Below, piece after piece: positions 33,431 to 42,802 of a DNA stretch of 64,000 nucleotides (the stretch's first letter is position 1; each line of letters starts with the position of its first letter). Where the stretch lies: contig NZ_AP023410.1 in NCBI RefSeq assembly GCF_000193495.2, positions 372,001 through 436,000 on the forward strand, read 5' to 3'. Made by a program: the position numbers and the translations under genes. This DNA comes from Acetobacter aceti NBRC 14818 (lineage in GTDB: Bacteria; Pseudomonadota; Alphaproteobacteria; Acetobacterales; Acetobacteraceae). Under the pieces are notes generated by a model that had not been told where the DNA came from, did no database searches, and saw only the letters and a list, made by a program, of their open reading frames with translations.

Positions 33431-36430
33431 ATGCAGCGCGATGATGTGACATTCAGCGGGCCTGCCGTTTTTGAATGGCAGGAGGGCGAGGCGAGACGGA
33501 TTCCCGTGTGGCTTCGCTTCGACGAGCCTTGGTATGTTGCGACCTATCCGGATGTGAAGCGCGATCTGAGCGCGGGCATAGGCGCCAATGCACTCGGCCA
33601 TTATCGGGCAGTCGGGCAGAGGCGTGGGTATGCGCCCAACCGTTGGTTTGATGAAGGCTGGTATCGTTCCGTTCATCCGGATGTGACTGAATCGGTCGCG
33701 GACGGAGAGATGCGGTCCGGTTTTCAGCATTATGTGCAGAAGGGCTACCGCAGCCATTCTCCACACTGGCTGTTTTCTGAATCATTCTATCGCACTCATG
33801 AGCCCGATCTGACTGGAACCGTGCTCAGGGCAGCTGGTCTTGCCAACGGATATGATCACTATCTTTCGGAAGGAGAAGGGGGCTTTCGATCGGGCAGTCT
33901 GTTCTTCGATCCTGCCGTGTTCGGTGACTTTGTTGCGCGGCAGAGTGAAGCAGATTTTTCCGCGTTCAGGTGGTTTATTGACAATAAGAATGGTGATGCT
34001 GACCGTTTTCGGGCGTCATGGTATTTCGACCCAGTCTGGTATCTTGGCCGATACCCCGATGTCAGAAATCTGATTGAGGATGGGTCTTTTTCCTGCGCCC
34101 TGCATCATTATCTGACAGCGGGCGAGGCGGCCGGTTATTCGCCACAGGCAGCGTTTTCCGAGGAGTTCTATCGGGAGCGTTATCCTGATGTCGGTGCGTG
34201 TGTCGCAGCCGGACAGTTTCGCTCCGGATATGATCACTTTCTGGCTGCCGGAGCCTTTGAGGGGCGACAGCCCTCTCCGGATATTGCGCTGGTGGAGTAC
34301 GCCGCCAGACCTATGGTGCGCGCCGATGTGGGAAGCGGCATCTTTCGCGATCCCTTCGCACACTGGGTGGCTGCGCAGGAACGTCATGAGGTCGGGAGTG
34401 CCGATGGGGCACTGGATGAAGCCCATTCCAAAATGATGTTCTGCCGGGAGGCCGCCGGTCTTCTGGTGGAGGCCGGTCGTCGGAAACTGGATTTTTCCTA
34501 CAGCGGTGTTCCCACCGTCAGTGTCATCATGGTGCTGTACAACCAGTTTCCACTGACACTGATGGCGCTGGCTTCGCTGCGTGACTGTTTCCCCGGCGCG
34601 CTGGAACTCATCATCATCGATTCAGGTTCACGCGATGAAACGCGGCGATTGGAAGACTACGTTTCCGGGGCCACGATCCGGCATCTCGATCACAATGCGA
34701 GCTTCCTGCTGTCCTGCAACATGGCGCTGGAGATGGTTTCGGCCGATGTCGTGCTTTACCTGAACAACGATGTAAAGCTGGCGCCCGGAGCGGTCCAGAA
34801 CGCGCTCGATCGTCTGACGTCTGATCCGAAGATTGGTGCGGTTGGCGGCAAGATCATCCGGACCAATGGTCGTCTGCAGGAAGCCGGGTCGATTATCTGG
34901 CGGGACGGCAGCGCCTACGGCTATTTGCGCGATGCCGATCCCAACTGTCCGGAAGCGAATTTCGTCCGGGACGTGGATTACTGCTCAGGCGCGTTCCTGA
35001 TGGTCTCGACGGCTCTTGCAAAGACGCTGGGCGGCTTCGACGAAGCCTACGCGCCAGCTTACTTCGAAGAGTCCGATTTCTGTGTACGGATTATCCAGAA
35101 CGGCTATCGGGTGGTCTACGACCCGTTTGTTGTGATCGAGCATCTTGAGTTCGGTTCTTCCTGCTCGAACAGTTCTCAGGCGCTGATGCAGCGGAACCGC
35201 CGTATTTTCGTCTCCAAACAGGCTGAATTCCTGCGCGGGCAGTATCCGGCGCATGCAGGAAACGCCATTCTGGCCCGGTCACGTCCGACAAACGGACTGC
35301 GCATCCTGTTTATTGAAGACCGCATCCCTTTGCGGAGCCTTGGCTCCGGATATGTGCGGTCAAACGATATCGTCCGAAGCATGGCGCATCAGGGTTGTGC
35401 CGTGACGGTATTCCCGGTCGATGCGCACTACCACTCGCTCAGCCGTGTCTATGGTGATTTTCCGGATACGGTCGAAGTGCTCTTTGACCGCTCGGCCGAA
35501 GATATGGACCGGTTTCTGGAAGAACGGGCAGGGGCGTTTGATCTGGTATGGATCGGGCGCACGCACAATCTGGCGAGACTGCTGCCAGTTCTGCACAAGA
35601 ACAGCCGTTATCTGCCAGGAACCGAGTTTATTCTTGATACGGAAGCGGTCATCAGTCCCCGCCTTCTTCTCCGGGACAAGGTGCTGAGGCTGGATGAACA
35701 GGCTACGCCGAAAAGTCTCGATGTAGCGCTTAGGGAAGAATTCGAGTGCGCGTATTTCTGCCAGAAAGTCGTGGCGGTCACTGACAGGGAAGCTGAATTC
35801 ATCCAGCGCGCAGGACATCAGAACGTCGTTGTGCTCGGTCATTCGCTGCAAGCGCGTCCGACGGAAAAGGGTTTTTCCGACAGAAAAGACCTGCTGTTCG
35901 TGGGTGCGATTGTGGACGCGGAATCTCCCAATCTTGACTCGCTGATCTGGTTTGGTCGCGAAGTCATGCCGAAGGTGCGGGCTGAACTGGGCAACGAAGT
36001 CAGGCTGACCGTGGTCGGTTCACGTTCGCGCAAGGTCGATCTATCATGCCTGAACGAGTTTGAAGGGCTGGATATTGTCGGGGAAGTGGAAGATCTGGAG
36101 CCGTTCTACGATACGCGCCGGGTCTTCATCGCACCGACCCGCTTTGCTGGGGGCATCCCTTACAAGATTCACGAGAGCGCCTCCTTCGGCCTGCCTGTTG
36201 TGGCCAGCGATCTGCTGATCGCCCAGCTTGGCTGGACGGATGGAGAGGATATCGTGTCTGGTGGGGCTCCCGATGCGGGAGTGTTCGCCGATGCGGTGAT
36301 CCGGCTTTATCGTGACGAAATATTCTGGCGGCATATCCGCGAAGGGGCTTTGAAGCGCCTTGGGGAAGACTGTGCTCCGGACCGGTTTGACGCTGCGGTG
36401 ACGGCTGTGCTGGAAGACGCACGCCAATGA
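33431..36430 (+). CDS. Multidomain glycosyltransferase with YPDV repeats, GT2 and GT4 domains
   Basis: A 999-residue protein. Residues ~28-283 carry five or six units of a ~43-residue repeat (FD-x-x-WY...YPDV...HY...G). Residues ~365-610 form a GT2 domain (TVSVIMVLYNQFPLTLMAL, DXD-type LNNDVKL, YCSGAFLMVSTALAKTLGGF, FEESDFCVRI). Residues ~655-999 form a GT4-like GT-B domain (FVGAIVDAESPNLDSL, IAPTRFAGGIPYKIHESASF). The bifunctional layout suggests two successive sugar transfers. It starts 27 bases after the previous gene's stop, so the two are probably co-transcribed. Acceptor and sugars are unknown. Confidence 0.82.
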   Translation: MQRDDVTFSGPAVFEWQEGEARRIPVWLRFDEPWYVATYPDVKRDLSAGIGANALGHYRAVGQRRGYAPNRWFDEGWYRSVHPDVTESVADGEMRSGFQHYVQKGYRSHSPHWLFSESFYRTHEPDLTGTVLRAAGLANGYDHYLSEGEGGFRSGSLFFDPAVFGDFVARQSEADFSAFRWFIDNKNGDADRFRASWYFDPVWYLGRYPDVRNLIEDGSFSCALHHYLTAGEAAGYSPQAAFSEEFYRERYPDVGACVAAGQFRSGYDHFLAAGAFEGRQPSPDIALVEYAARPMVRADVGSGIFRDPFAHWVAAQERHEVGSADGALDEAHSKMMFCREAAGLLVEAGRRKLDFSYSGVPTVSVIMVLYNQFPLTLMALASLRDCFPGALELIIIDSGSRDETRRLEDYVSGATIRHLDHNASFLLSCNMALEMVSADVVLYLNNDVKLAPGAVQNALDRLTSDPKIGAVGGKIIRTNGRLQEAGSIIWRDGSAYGYLRDADPNCPEANFVRDVDYCSGAFLMVSTALAKTLGGFDEAYAPAYFEESDFCVRIIQNGYRVVYDPFVVIEHLEFGSSCSNSSQALMQRNRRIFVSKQAEFLRGQYPAHAGNAILARSRPTNGLRILFIEDRIPLRSLGSGYVRSNDIVRSMAHQGCAVTVFPVDAHYHSLSRVYGDFPDTVEVLFDRSAEDMDRFLEERAGAFDLVWIGRTHNLARLLPVLHKNSRYLPGTEFILDTEAVISPRLLLRDKVLRLDEQATPKSLDVALREEFECAYFCQKVVAVTDREAEFIQRAGHQNVVVLGHSLQARPTEKGFSDRKDLLFVGAIVDAESPNLDSLIWFGREVMPKVRAELGNEVRLTVVGSRSRKVDLSCLNEFEGLDIVGEVEDLEPFYDTRRVFIAPTRFAGGIPYKIHESASFGLPVVASDLLIAQLGWTDGEDIVSGGAPDAGVFADAVIRLYRDEIFWRHIREGALKRLGEDCAPDRFDAAVTAVLEDARQ
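33512..34278 (+). repeat. Tandem ~43-residue FD-WY-YPDV-HY repeats
   Basis: Six consecutive units at the N-terminus of the second glycosyltransferase. Units 1, 2, 5 and 6 keep the WY/FY, (Y/H)PDV and HY/HF positions; unit 3 is partly changed (EPDL) and unit 4 is degenerate. Similar repeats occur in other bacterial glycosyltransferases of surface-glycan clusters. Confidence 0.7.
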
Positions 36431-36486
36431 AAACGCGACGTTGCGAACGAGATCAACCAAGACCCCGATAAGGACTGGAGAGACTG

Positions 36487-37476
36487 ATGGCAAAGACAGG
36501 CGAATATTCCGGACGGGTTCTGATCTGCAGTGGCGGACGCTTTGAATCGCAGGCCAATGCTCAGATCCGTGAATCGATCATGGAGGGCTGGGCGGAATGC
36601 TTCGGTGAGGAAAATGTTACCGCGGCGAACATCAGCGGTGCGGCAGCGGCGATTCGTTTCCTCAAGCCGACTGTGGTGTTCGGTATCGGGTCATATCTGC
36701 CGGAAAGCACCTATTTTGGCGAAGTGAACCGCGAAGCCAAGAAGATCGGCGCAGCGACTGTCTTCTGGGCGACAGAAGATCCCTACGAACAGGATGCCAA
36801 CTACCGCATCGGACAGGATTTTGATGCGGTGTTCTCCTGTGAGCGCTGGGGTTCGAACTTCTACACTCGTGACAATGTCTGGCATCTGCCGCTCGCAGCC
36901 TGCCCGAAGCTGCATTATCGCCCGATTGATGAATCCGTTGAGCGGAATATCGACGTTCTGTTCTGCGGCGTGGCCTTCACAAACCGTAAGGACATTGTCC
37001 GCGGTCTGCTGCCGACCCTGCGCAATCTGAACATCAAGATCATTGGTCCGGGCTGGGGCGAACTCGGAATCGGGTTCTCTGATGCGCGTCTGGAAAAGGA
37101 GCAGCTGGTGCAGTTCTACCAGCGTTCCAAGCTGGTCCTGAATCTTGGCCGCAGCCTGAGCTTCGAGAACAAGCGCTTCCTGATTTCCCCTTCCACGCCG
37201 GGTCCGCGCACCTATGAAGCTGCTGCGGCTGGTGCGTTGCAGGTGTTCCACGAGGATACCTACGAAATCCGTCGCTATTATACGAAGGAGGAAATTCCGT
37301 CCTTCTCGAACCGCAAGCAGTTCGAGGAACTGGTCGACAGGTACATCGACAACGGTGAGCTTCGTATTGAAACGGCGAAGAAAGCACAGGCGCGGACGAT
37401 GGCGGATCATACCTATGGCCACCGTATCCGTCAGGCACTGGGTATTCTGAAAGAAAACGGCATCCTCAAGAGCTGA
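36487..37476 (+). CDS. CgeB-family glycosyltransferase
   Basis: A 329-residue protein homologous along its length to the N-terminal domain of the 1117-residue enzyme. Both share the pattern TVFWATEDPYEQ, FDAVFSCE, HLPL, NIDVLFCGVAFTNRK and PGPRTYEAAAAGALQV. These are DUF3880 plus Glyco_trans_1_2 features, a GT-B fold. A GGACTGGAGA ribosome-site region precedes the ATG. It is the last gene of the three-gene glycosyltransferase block and is followed by a terminator. Related genes are found in spore-coat, flagellar-glycan and capsule clusters, so its target cannot be named. Confidence 0.82.
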   Translation: MAKTGEYSGRVLICSGGRFESQANAQIRESIMEGWAECFGEENVTAANISGAAAAIRFLKPTVVFGIGSYLPESTYFGEVNREAKKIGAATVFWATEDPYEQDANYRIGQDFDAVFSCERWGSNFYTRDNVWHLPLAACPKLHYRPIDESVERNIDVLFCGVAFTNRKDIVRGLLPTLRNLNIKIIGPGWGELGIGFSDARLEKEQLVQFYQRSKLVLNLGRSLSFENKRFLISPSTPGPRTYEAAAAGALQVFHEDTYEIRRYYTKEEIPSFSNRKQFEELVDRYIDNGELRIETAKKAQARTMADHTYGHRIRQALGILKENGILKS

Positions 37477-37489
37477 TGCTGTCGAACGA

Positions 37490-37529
37490 GGCAGGAGCCT
37501 GTTGCATGACAGGCCCCTGCCATTTTTTT
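37490..37529 (+). terminator. Rho-independent terminator of the glycosyltransferase block
   Basis: A 13-bp stem with one mismatch (37490-37502 with 37509-37521), a 6-base loop and seven T residues (37523-37529). Confidence 0.88.
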
Positions 37530-37596
37530 ATGACGTAGGGAACCTTTGCAAATTCAGCTGATTGGCAAGTTCCGACTGAGCCGGTAACGTGACATT

Positions 37597-38940
37597 ATGG
37601 CTGACCCGACCGTTTTCACCACTCCAGACCCCACAGTTCGCGAACTGCTGGCGACGCACTCGAATCTGTCGCTCGACGTGCGAAGTGGATTGATGCTGGA
37701 TGGGGTGCCCCTTCTGGCTATTGCTGATGAAGTTGGCACGCCGTGCTGGGTCATCAGCGCTGATACTCTCAGAAAAAGAGCTGCGAAACTTCAGAATGCG
37801 ATGAAGGCGGCGGGGCTGTCCGTTTCGGGGCATTTTGCGGTGAAGTCTAACGACCATCTGGCCGTGCTGAGCATCGTGTCTCAGGCTGGAATGGGGGCTG
37901 ATGTTGTCAGTGGTGGTGAACTGACCAAGGCCCGCATGGCCGGAATCCCAGCGTCCCGGATCGTGTTTTCCGGCGTCGGCAAGACTGATGCTGAACTGAA
38001 GCTCGCTCTTCAGGAAGGCATCGCCCAGATCAATGTTGAGAGCGCTGAAGAGCTTGAGATCCTGTCCGGTGTGGCCGCGTCCATGGGATGTGAGATTGAT
38101 GTGGCGTTGCGTGTAAACCCGGATGTCGATGCGAAGACGCATGCCAAGATCACCACGGGGGTCGCGGGCAACAAGTTCGGGATTCCCTACGATGAGGCGC
38201 TTGGACTGTATCGTCTGGCTTCCGGGCTACCCGGACTGAGACCCGTTGGTTACGCAGTGCATATTGGCAGTCAGATTCTGACGATGGGCCCTTATCGGGC
38301 AGCTTATGCCCGGATTGCCGAGCTTGTCCGTGCGACGCGTCAGGCTGGCTTGCCCGTGACGGTTGTTGATTGCGGCGGTGGGCTCGGAATCTGTTACCGT
38401 GATGAGGGTGAAGGCTCACCTGAGGCGCTGGCCGGAGTGATCCGTTCCGAACTGGGCGATCTGGACGTGCGTCTGGCCATTGAGCCGGGTCGGTGGATTG
38501 CTGCACCTGCCGGTGTGCTGCTGGCGAGCGTGATCCTGCGCAAGAAGGTCACGGATGGTTCGCCGTTCATCATTCTGGATGCGGCCATGAACGATCTGTT
38601 GAGGCCTTCCCTGTATGAAGCCTGGCATGGAATTCTGCCTCTCTCGGCCCACGATGCGGTTCTTGAACCTGAAGAGGCCAATGTCGTCGGACCTGTCTGC
38701 GAGACGGGGGATACATTCGCTCAGGGACGCAGTCTGCCGCCATTGCAGAGAGGGGCGCGTGTCGCGATCCTGGATACGGGAGCCTATGGCGCCGTGATGA
38801 GTTCCACTTACAATGCCCGACCGTTGGCTGCGGAAGTACTGGTCGATGGGGATCGCTGGTCAGTGATCCGACCGCGTCAGAAAATTGAAGAGCTGTGGGC
38901 AAGTGAAATCATGTCTGAAGGAATGCGTGTCGAGGCATGA
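37597..38940 (+). CDS. lysA: Diaminopimelate decarboxylase
   Basis: A 447-residue PLP-dependent enzyme that converts meso-diaminopimelate to L-lysine, the last step of lysine synthesis. The PLP-binding Lys is in FAVKSND (about residue 82). The glycine-rich phosphate loop is VDCGGGLGI, and the C-terminal CETGDTFAQ motif carries the active-site Cys. Length and motif order match fold-III decarboxylases. The stop overlaps the next gene's ATG (ATGA). Confidence 0.95.
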   Translation: MADPTVFTTPDPTVRELLATHSNLSLDVRSGLMLDGVPLLAIADEVGTPCWVISADTLRKRAAKLQNAMKAAGLSVSGHFAVKSNDHLAVLSIVSQAGMGADVVSGGELTKARMAGIPASRIVFSGVGKTDAELKLALQEGIAQINVESAEELEILSGVAASMGCEIDVALRVNPDVDAKTHAKITTGVAGNKFGIPYDEALGLYRLASGLPGLRPVGYAVHIGSQILTMGPYRAAYARIAELVRATRQAGLPVTVVDCGGGLGICYRDEGEGSPEALAGVIRSELGDLDVRLAIEPGRWIAAPAGVLLASVILRKKVTDGSPFIILDAAMNDLLRPSLYEAWHGILPLSAHDAVLEPEEANVVGPVCETGDTFAQGRSLPPLQRGARVAILDTGAYGAVMSSTYNARPLAAEVLVDGDRWSVIRPRQKIEELWASEIMSEGMRVEA

Positions 38941-41720
38941 GCATAGCCCCGCCGGAACAGATCAAAAACGCAGCTTTGTCTGACGAAAGCAGGCGGGCAA
39001 CAGATCTCGCTGGCGTGCGCAGGAAAGCGCGTTCTGTTCTGGTTGTGGAAAGAGTTGCGGGCCTGCTTGCTCCTGCCGCTTCTGTGGCGGGCCTTTATTG
39101 TGTCGCCGGCTTTCTGCGTATTCCGCAGACCATGCCTGACTGGCTTCACGCCGTCGTCGAGGTGGGTAGTCTTGGTATGGTCGTCTGGCTAGGACGTCGT
39201 GGGCTGAAGCAGTATACGCCCCCCACCCAGATGGAAGTGGATCGGCGGATCGAACTGGCCTCCCGTTTGCGTAACAGGCCGCTGGCTTCCATGACAGACC
39301 GGCCGTCCGGCGTGGGGTCAGACATTCTCTGGAGCGCTTATCAGGAACGCCTGCTGAAATCGCTAGGGCCATTGCGGTCAGGTTGGCCCGAACTCTCCAG
39401 CTTGCGCAAAAGCCGTTTTCTGCCCGTTGTAGCGCTGGCTCTCATTGGCACAGGCGTCTGGGCCGGAAGCCATGCTCCCGGACGTCTGGTGGCTGCTTTT
39501 ATTCCGGGAATCGATGACCCTGACGTGCCGTTACCGCATGTCGAGGCATGGATCACCCCGCCATCCTATGCGCCGTCGGCTCCGGTCTTTCTGGCTGACG
39601 GAGCAGCGCATGTTCCTGCCGTGCCTGAAGGTTCCGTTCTGGTTTCGACAGTCACGGGCACGCAGTCCACTCCGCATCTGAAGGGCGGTTTCAGCCACGA
39701 AACCATGCAGGCGCTTGGTCAGCATTCCTGGCGTATTCAGGCGGATCTCGACCACTCCGGTGCCTTTGTGGTCAACAGCCGTGGTCGCACGCTGGCGTCA
39801 TGGCAACTGACGGTCACGCCGGATGCCCTACCGCAGGTGGCATGGGGGCCGAACCCCGGTGGCGAGAAGGGCGGGCGTCGGACCCGGCTTCCTTACGATG
39901 CGCATCACGCTTACGGGCTTGGCTCGCTGGTCGTTGAAATCAGACTGGCACATCCGGGATTGCTGACCAGAAGCCGTGTGCTGACAGTGCCTATTCCGCT
40001 GAAAGGCCATCCGGTCAGTGCAAAAGGCGTAGCCGGTCCAGACCTGTCAGATGATCCATGGGCGGGCGAAGAGGTCTCCGCCACACTAGTTGCGACCAGC
40101 GTCAGCAAGAAGGTGGCCAGAAGTCCGATTGCCACTTTCAGACTTGGTTCCCGGACGTTCAAATCGCCTGTGGCCAAGGCCGTGCTGGACCTGAGGCGGC
40201 GTCTGGCTCTGGGAGATGAGCGTCGTCATGCCGCCGCCGAGGATCTGGAGGCTATTGGTGAAACACCGGGGCCGATCGACCAGAACACCGGCACGTTCCT
40301 CAATCTGACCAGCATTGTCGCGTTGCTGGATAACCGTGACGTCGACGACAACGATGCCCGCAACGAGGCCGTGGGACGGCTGTGGGATCTTGCCCTCGAC
40401 ATTGAGGATCAGTTGCATGGCGGCAAGCAGTCCGCTCAGGCATCAATTGATGTGCGCGCGGCGCAGGAAGCCGTTTCAGAGCAGTTGCGGCATATGCGTG
40501 AAGACAATGCTCACGGGACGGAGGATCAGGCGGAACTGAAGCGGCGGATGGACGCCCTGCGCGCCGCCATTGGCCGCAAGATGCAGGCGCTGGCCGAGCA
40601 GGCCATGCGTGACGGCACGGCCATTCCCGATCTGCCCGGTCTTACGAAATCCGGTGATCGCGCTTTCCAGAAACTGATGGAGCAGTTGCAGGGTGACGCG
40701 GCGGAAGGTCACGAGGACGGTGCGATGGACAAGCTGCAACAGCTTGAGGATTCCATCGAGAAGATGCGCAACGCCACGCCACAGGATATGGCGCAGCTGG
40801 CGCAGCAGATGATGGCGCAGCAGAAGCTGAAAGAGCAGGCGGAAAGCCTCGGTGATCTGGTGAAGCAGCAGAGTTCGCTTCTGGATCATGCTCAGGCTCG
40901 GGTTGATCGGGATCAGCGGCGGCGGGACGAAAGCGCTGCCTCACAGCCGCCATCAGAGGACAGTGATCTTGGATCCATGTCCACATCGGAACTGTTGCGC
41001 AGACTTGGTCTGGTGCCGCCTGATGGTAGCGGTGGCCCATCTCAGCAGTCTGAGGGTGAAACACAGGCTCCCACTCCGCAGGAACCGGCCCAGTCAACGC
41101 AACAGACAGACGCGGACAAGAATGATCAGGCCGCAGCGGAAGCCGACCAGAAGAGGTCGGATGGCGCTGCCCAGCATGCCCTGATGCGGGCGACCGAAGA
41201 GCTCGGGAGTGAATTCAAGGAGCTTTCAGGCAAGGACGTTCCTGCGTTTGGCGAAGCGGGCAAGGCCATGAAGGATGCCCGTCATGCTCTGGCGGCTGAC
41301 AATGATCAGGATGCTGTGAAGGCAGAGACTGCTGCGCTCAAGGCCTTGCAGCAGGGGCGTAATCAGATGCGCAAGGCCCTTCAGGGTAAAGGAGGAAGCT
41401 CGGGCAGCACGAGTTTCTTGCCATCCTTTGGTGGGGGCAGCAGTCAGGGCAAGGACGGTCAGTCCGGCACCGGCGATGAGGAAAATGGTGATCCGGGCGA
41501 AGGTCAGTCCGGTGACGAACAGAATGCCGATCGTGATCCGTTGGGCCGCTCCACAGGTGAGGGCACGGACACCAATCCGAACGCAGGAGACCGTCTGCCT
41601 GAGAAGATGTCGCGTGAACGCGCGCAGGCGATTGAGGAAGAGTTGCGGCGCAGGGATTCCGATCGGACGCGTCCGAAAGAGGAGCTGGATTACTTGGATA
41701 GGCTGTTGAAGTCTTTTTGA
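38937..41720 (+). CDS. DUF4175 (TIGR02302-type) membrane protein
   Basis: A 927-residue protein with N-terminal membrane segments (about 35-80 and 160-185), a beta-rich periplasmic part and a long C-terminal half of helical, Gln/Glu/Lys-rich sequence. The end is Ser/Gly/Asn-rich with a final conserved-looking LRRRDSDRTRPKEELDYLDR motif. This agrees with DUF4175/TIGR02302 proteins, which often follow lysA in Alphaproteobacteria. Function is unknown. It is translationally coupled to lysA. Confidence 0.82.
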   Translation: MSIAPPEQIKNAALSDESRRATDLAGVRRKARSVLVVERVAGLLAPAASVAGLYCVAGFLRIPQTMPDWLHAVVEVGSLGMVVWLGRRGLKQYTPPTQMEVDRRIELASRLRNRPLASMTDRPSGVGSDILWSAYQERLLKSLGPLRSGWPELSSLRKSRFLPVVALALIGTGVWAGSHAPGRLVAAFIPGIDDPDVPLPHVEAWITPPSYAPSAPVFLADGAAHVPAVPEGSVLVSTVTGTQSTPHLKGGFSHETMQALGQHSWRIQADLDHSGAFVVNSRGRTLASWQLTVTPDALPQVAWGPNPGGEKGGRRTRLPYDAHHAYGLGSLVVEIRLAHPGLLTRSRVLTVPIPLKGHPVSAKGVAGPDLSDDPWAGEEVSATLVATSVSKKVARSPIATFRLGSRTFKSPVAKAVLDLRRRLALGDERRHAAAEDLEAIGETPGPIDQNTGTFLNLTSIVALLDNRDVDDNDARNEAVGRLWDLALDIEDQLHGGKQSAQASIDVRAAQEAVSEQLRHMREDNAHGTEDQAELKRRMDALRAAIGRKMQALAEQAMRDGTAIPDLPGLTKSGDRAFQKLMEQLQGDAAEGHEDGAMDKLQQLEDSIEKMRNATPQDMAQLAQQMMAQQKLKEQAESLGDLVKQQSSLLDHAQARVDRDQRRRDESAASQPPSEDSDLGSMSTSELLRRLGLVPPDGSGGPSQQSEGETQAPTPQEPAQSTQQTDADKNDQAAAEADQKRSDGAAQHALMRATEELGSEFKELSGKDVPAFGEAGKAMKDARHALAADNDQDAVKAETAALKALQQGRNQMRKALQGKGGSSGSTSFLPSFGGGSSQGKDGQSGTGDEENGDPGEGQSGDEQNADRDPLGRSTGEGTDTNPNAGDRLPEKMSRERAQAIEEELRRRDSDRTRPKEELDYLDRLLKSF

Positions 41721-41822
41721 GGAATAGGGGGTTTGGGATGCGGCTGGTTTTTGGGGAAAGCCAGACCGTTTGCTTTCAGAATACAATGATGAAAAGCAGT
41801 CATATAATGACGCAGCTGACAT

Positions 41823-42638
41823 CTATTCAGTTAGCATTCGAGCTAACTCAAAGAGCGTCACGAATTTTATGCCGAAATCAGATTCTAGCCACTTCCTGTG
41901 TTCTTCATCAAGAACAGAGGGCTTCTGATAGCTCTTGCCGAAATCCTCGCTGCAGAATAGATTCATCCCAAAGCCATAATGTGATGTGATGCTGTCACCA
42001 TCAGCCCATTCCGCAATTGCTTTGGCCACGTGTTTTTTTTCAGAGTTGGTTTTTGCGCGCCCTAAACCTTTATGAAATAGCTCTTCTTCATCGTTCCCAT
42101 ATTTATCAGTGAGTTCTTCGTCTAGGGCTATTGCAGCAGCCTTTCCCACACCTTTACATCTTAAAACCTTGGCTAACTCATGTACCCTGTCCATGCAGCG
42201 AGCTAATTCTGCAATACCGCCATCAGGCTCATACAAAGAGTAAATTTTAGGATCTAAATGGAAATTTCCCATTTCCATACCAGACCTCAACGGGAGTATT
42301 TTCAAAGAAAGAGCATCATTAATCCTATTTTCATGTTGTATATTCATGGGAGATGGAGTGAATTGAAGTCCTATTTTAATACTGATCTGGTTTTTCTCAA
42401 TTTCTTGACTTCTTGCTATTACGTTTGTGCTTCCGATTGTAGATGAACGATCTTTGTCTGTTATTCCTTCAAGCGTTATCAGGGTTTCACAGAAAAAACC
42501 TTGCAATCGTTCAGAATATATAGCCTCTAATACTATTTCAGCTTCTCTTTTATTTTGTCTCTGTGATTTTTTGGGATACAGAACAGAATTTAACGTATTT
42601 GTATCAAATGTTATTCTTTTTATTAAATTTTTACTCAT
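41823..42638 (-). CDS. PIN-domain-like protein in AT-rich DNA
   Basis: A 271-residue protein whose ends look like a PIN nuclease fold. An early Asp lies in ITFDTNTLNSVLYP, a Glu in CETLITLEGI and an acidic cluster in WADGDSITSHYGFGMNLF followed by CSEDFGKS. These fit the four-acid PIN active site in order. The middle ~100 residues are not recognised. The gene and its flanks are clearly richer in A/T, with AT-ending codons, than all neighbours, indicating recent horizontal gain. No partner antitoxin was found beside it. A role as a stand-alone nuclease, toxin or defence protein is possible but unproven. Confidence 0.6.
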   Translation of the reverse strand: MSKNLIKRITFDTNTLNSVLYPKKSQRQNKREAEIVLEAIYSERLQGFFCETLITLEGITDKDRSSTIGSTNVIARSQEIEKNQISIKIGLQFTPSPMNIQHENRINDALSLKILPLRSGMEMGNFHLDPKIYSLYEPDGGIAELARCMDRVHELAKVLRCKGVGKAAAIALDEELTDKYGNDEEELFHKGLGRAKTNSEKKHVAKAIAEWADGDSITSHYGFGMNLFCSEDFGKSYQKPSVLDEEHRKWLESDFGIKFVTLFELARMLTE

Positions 42639-42716
42639 GAGCGCCTCAAACTATTTCTATGTTACATTTTTAGTCTAAAATACATAATCTTTAAGGTAGT
42701 AGCGCATAGATTCAGA

Positions 42717-42781
42717 AATGTTCGCTTTCAGAGAAAACACAACATACATTAATGTTTCCAACGAGAGCGAAAGCGGACATT
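42717..42781. repeat. Inverted repeat upstream of the PIN-like gene
   Basis: Arms at 42717-42729 and 42769-42781 match in 12 of 13 positions as an inverted repeat. They enclose 39 AT-rich bases. It lies between the PIN-like gene and the sugar permease, at the right edge of the AT-rich insertion. It may be a transcription hairpin or an element end. Confidence 0.5.
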
Positions 42782-42802
42782 CATAAACCGCAGAGCTACT
42801 TT

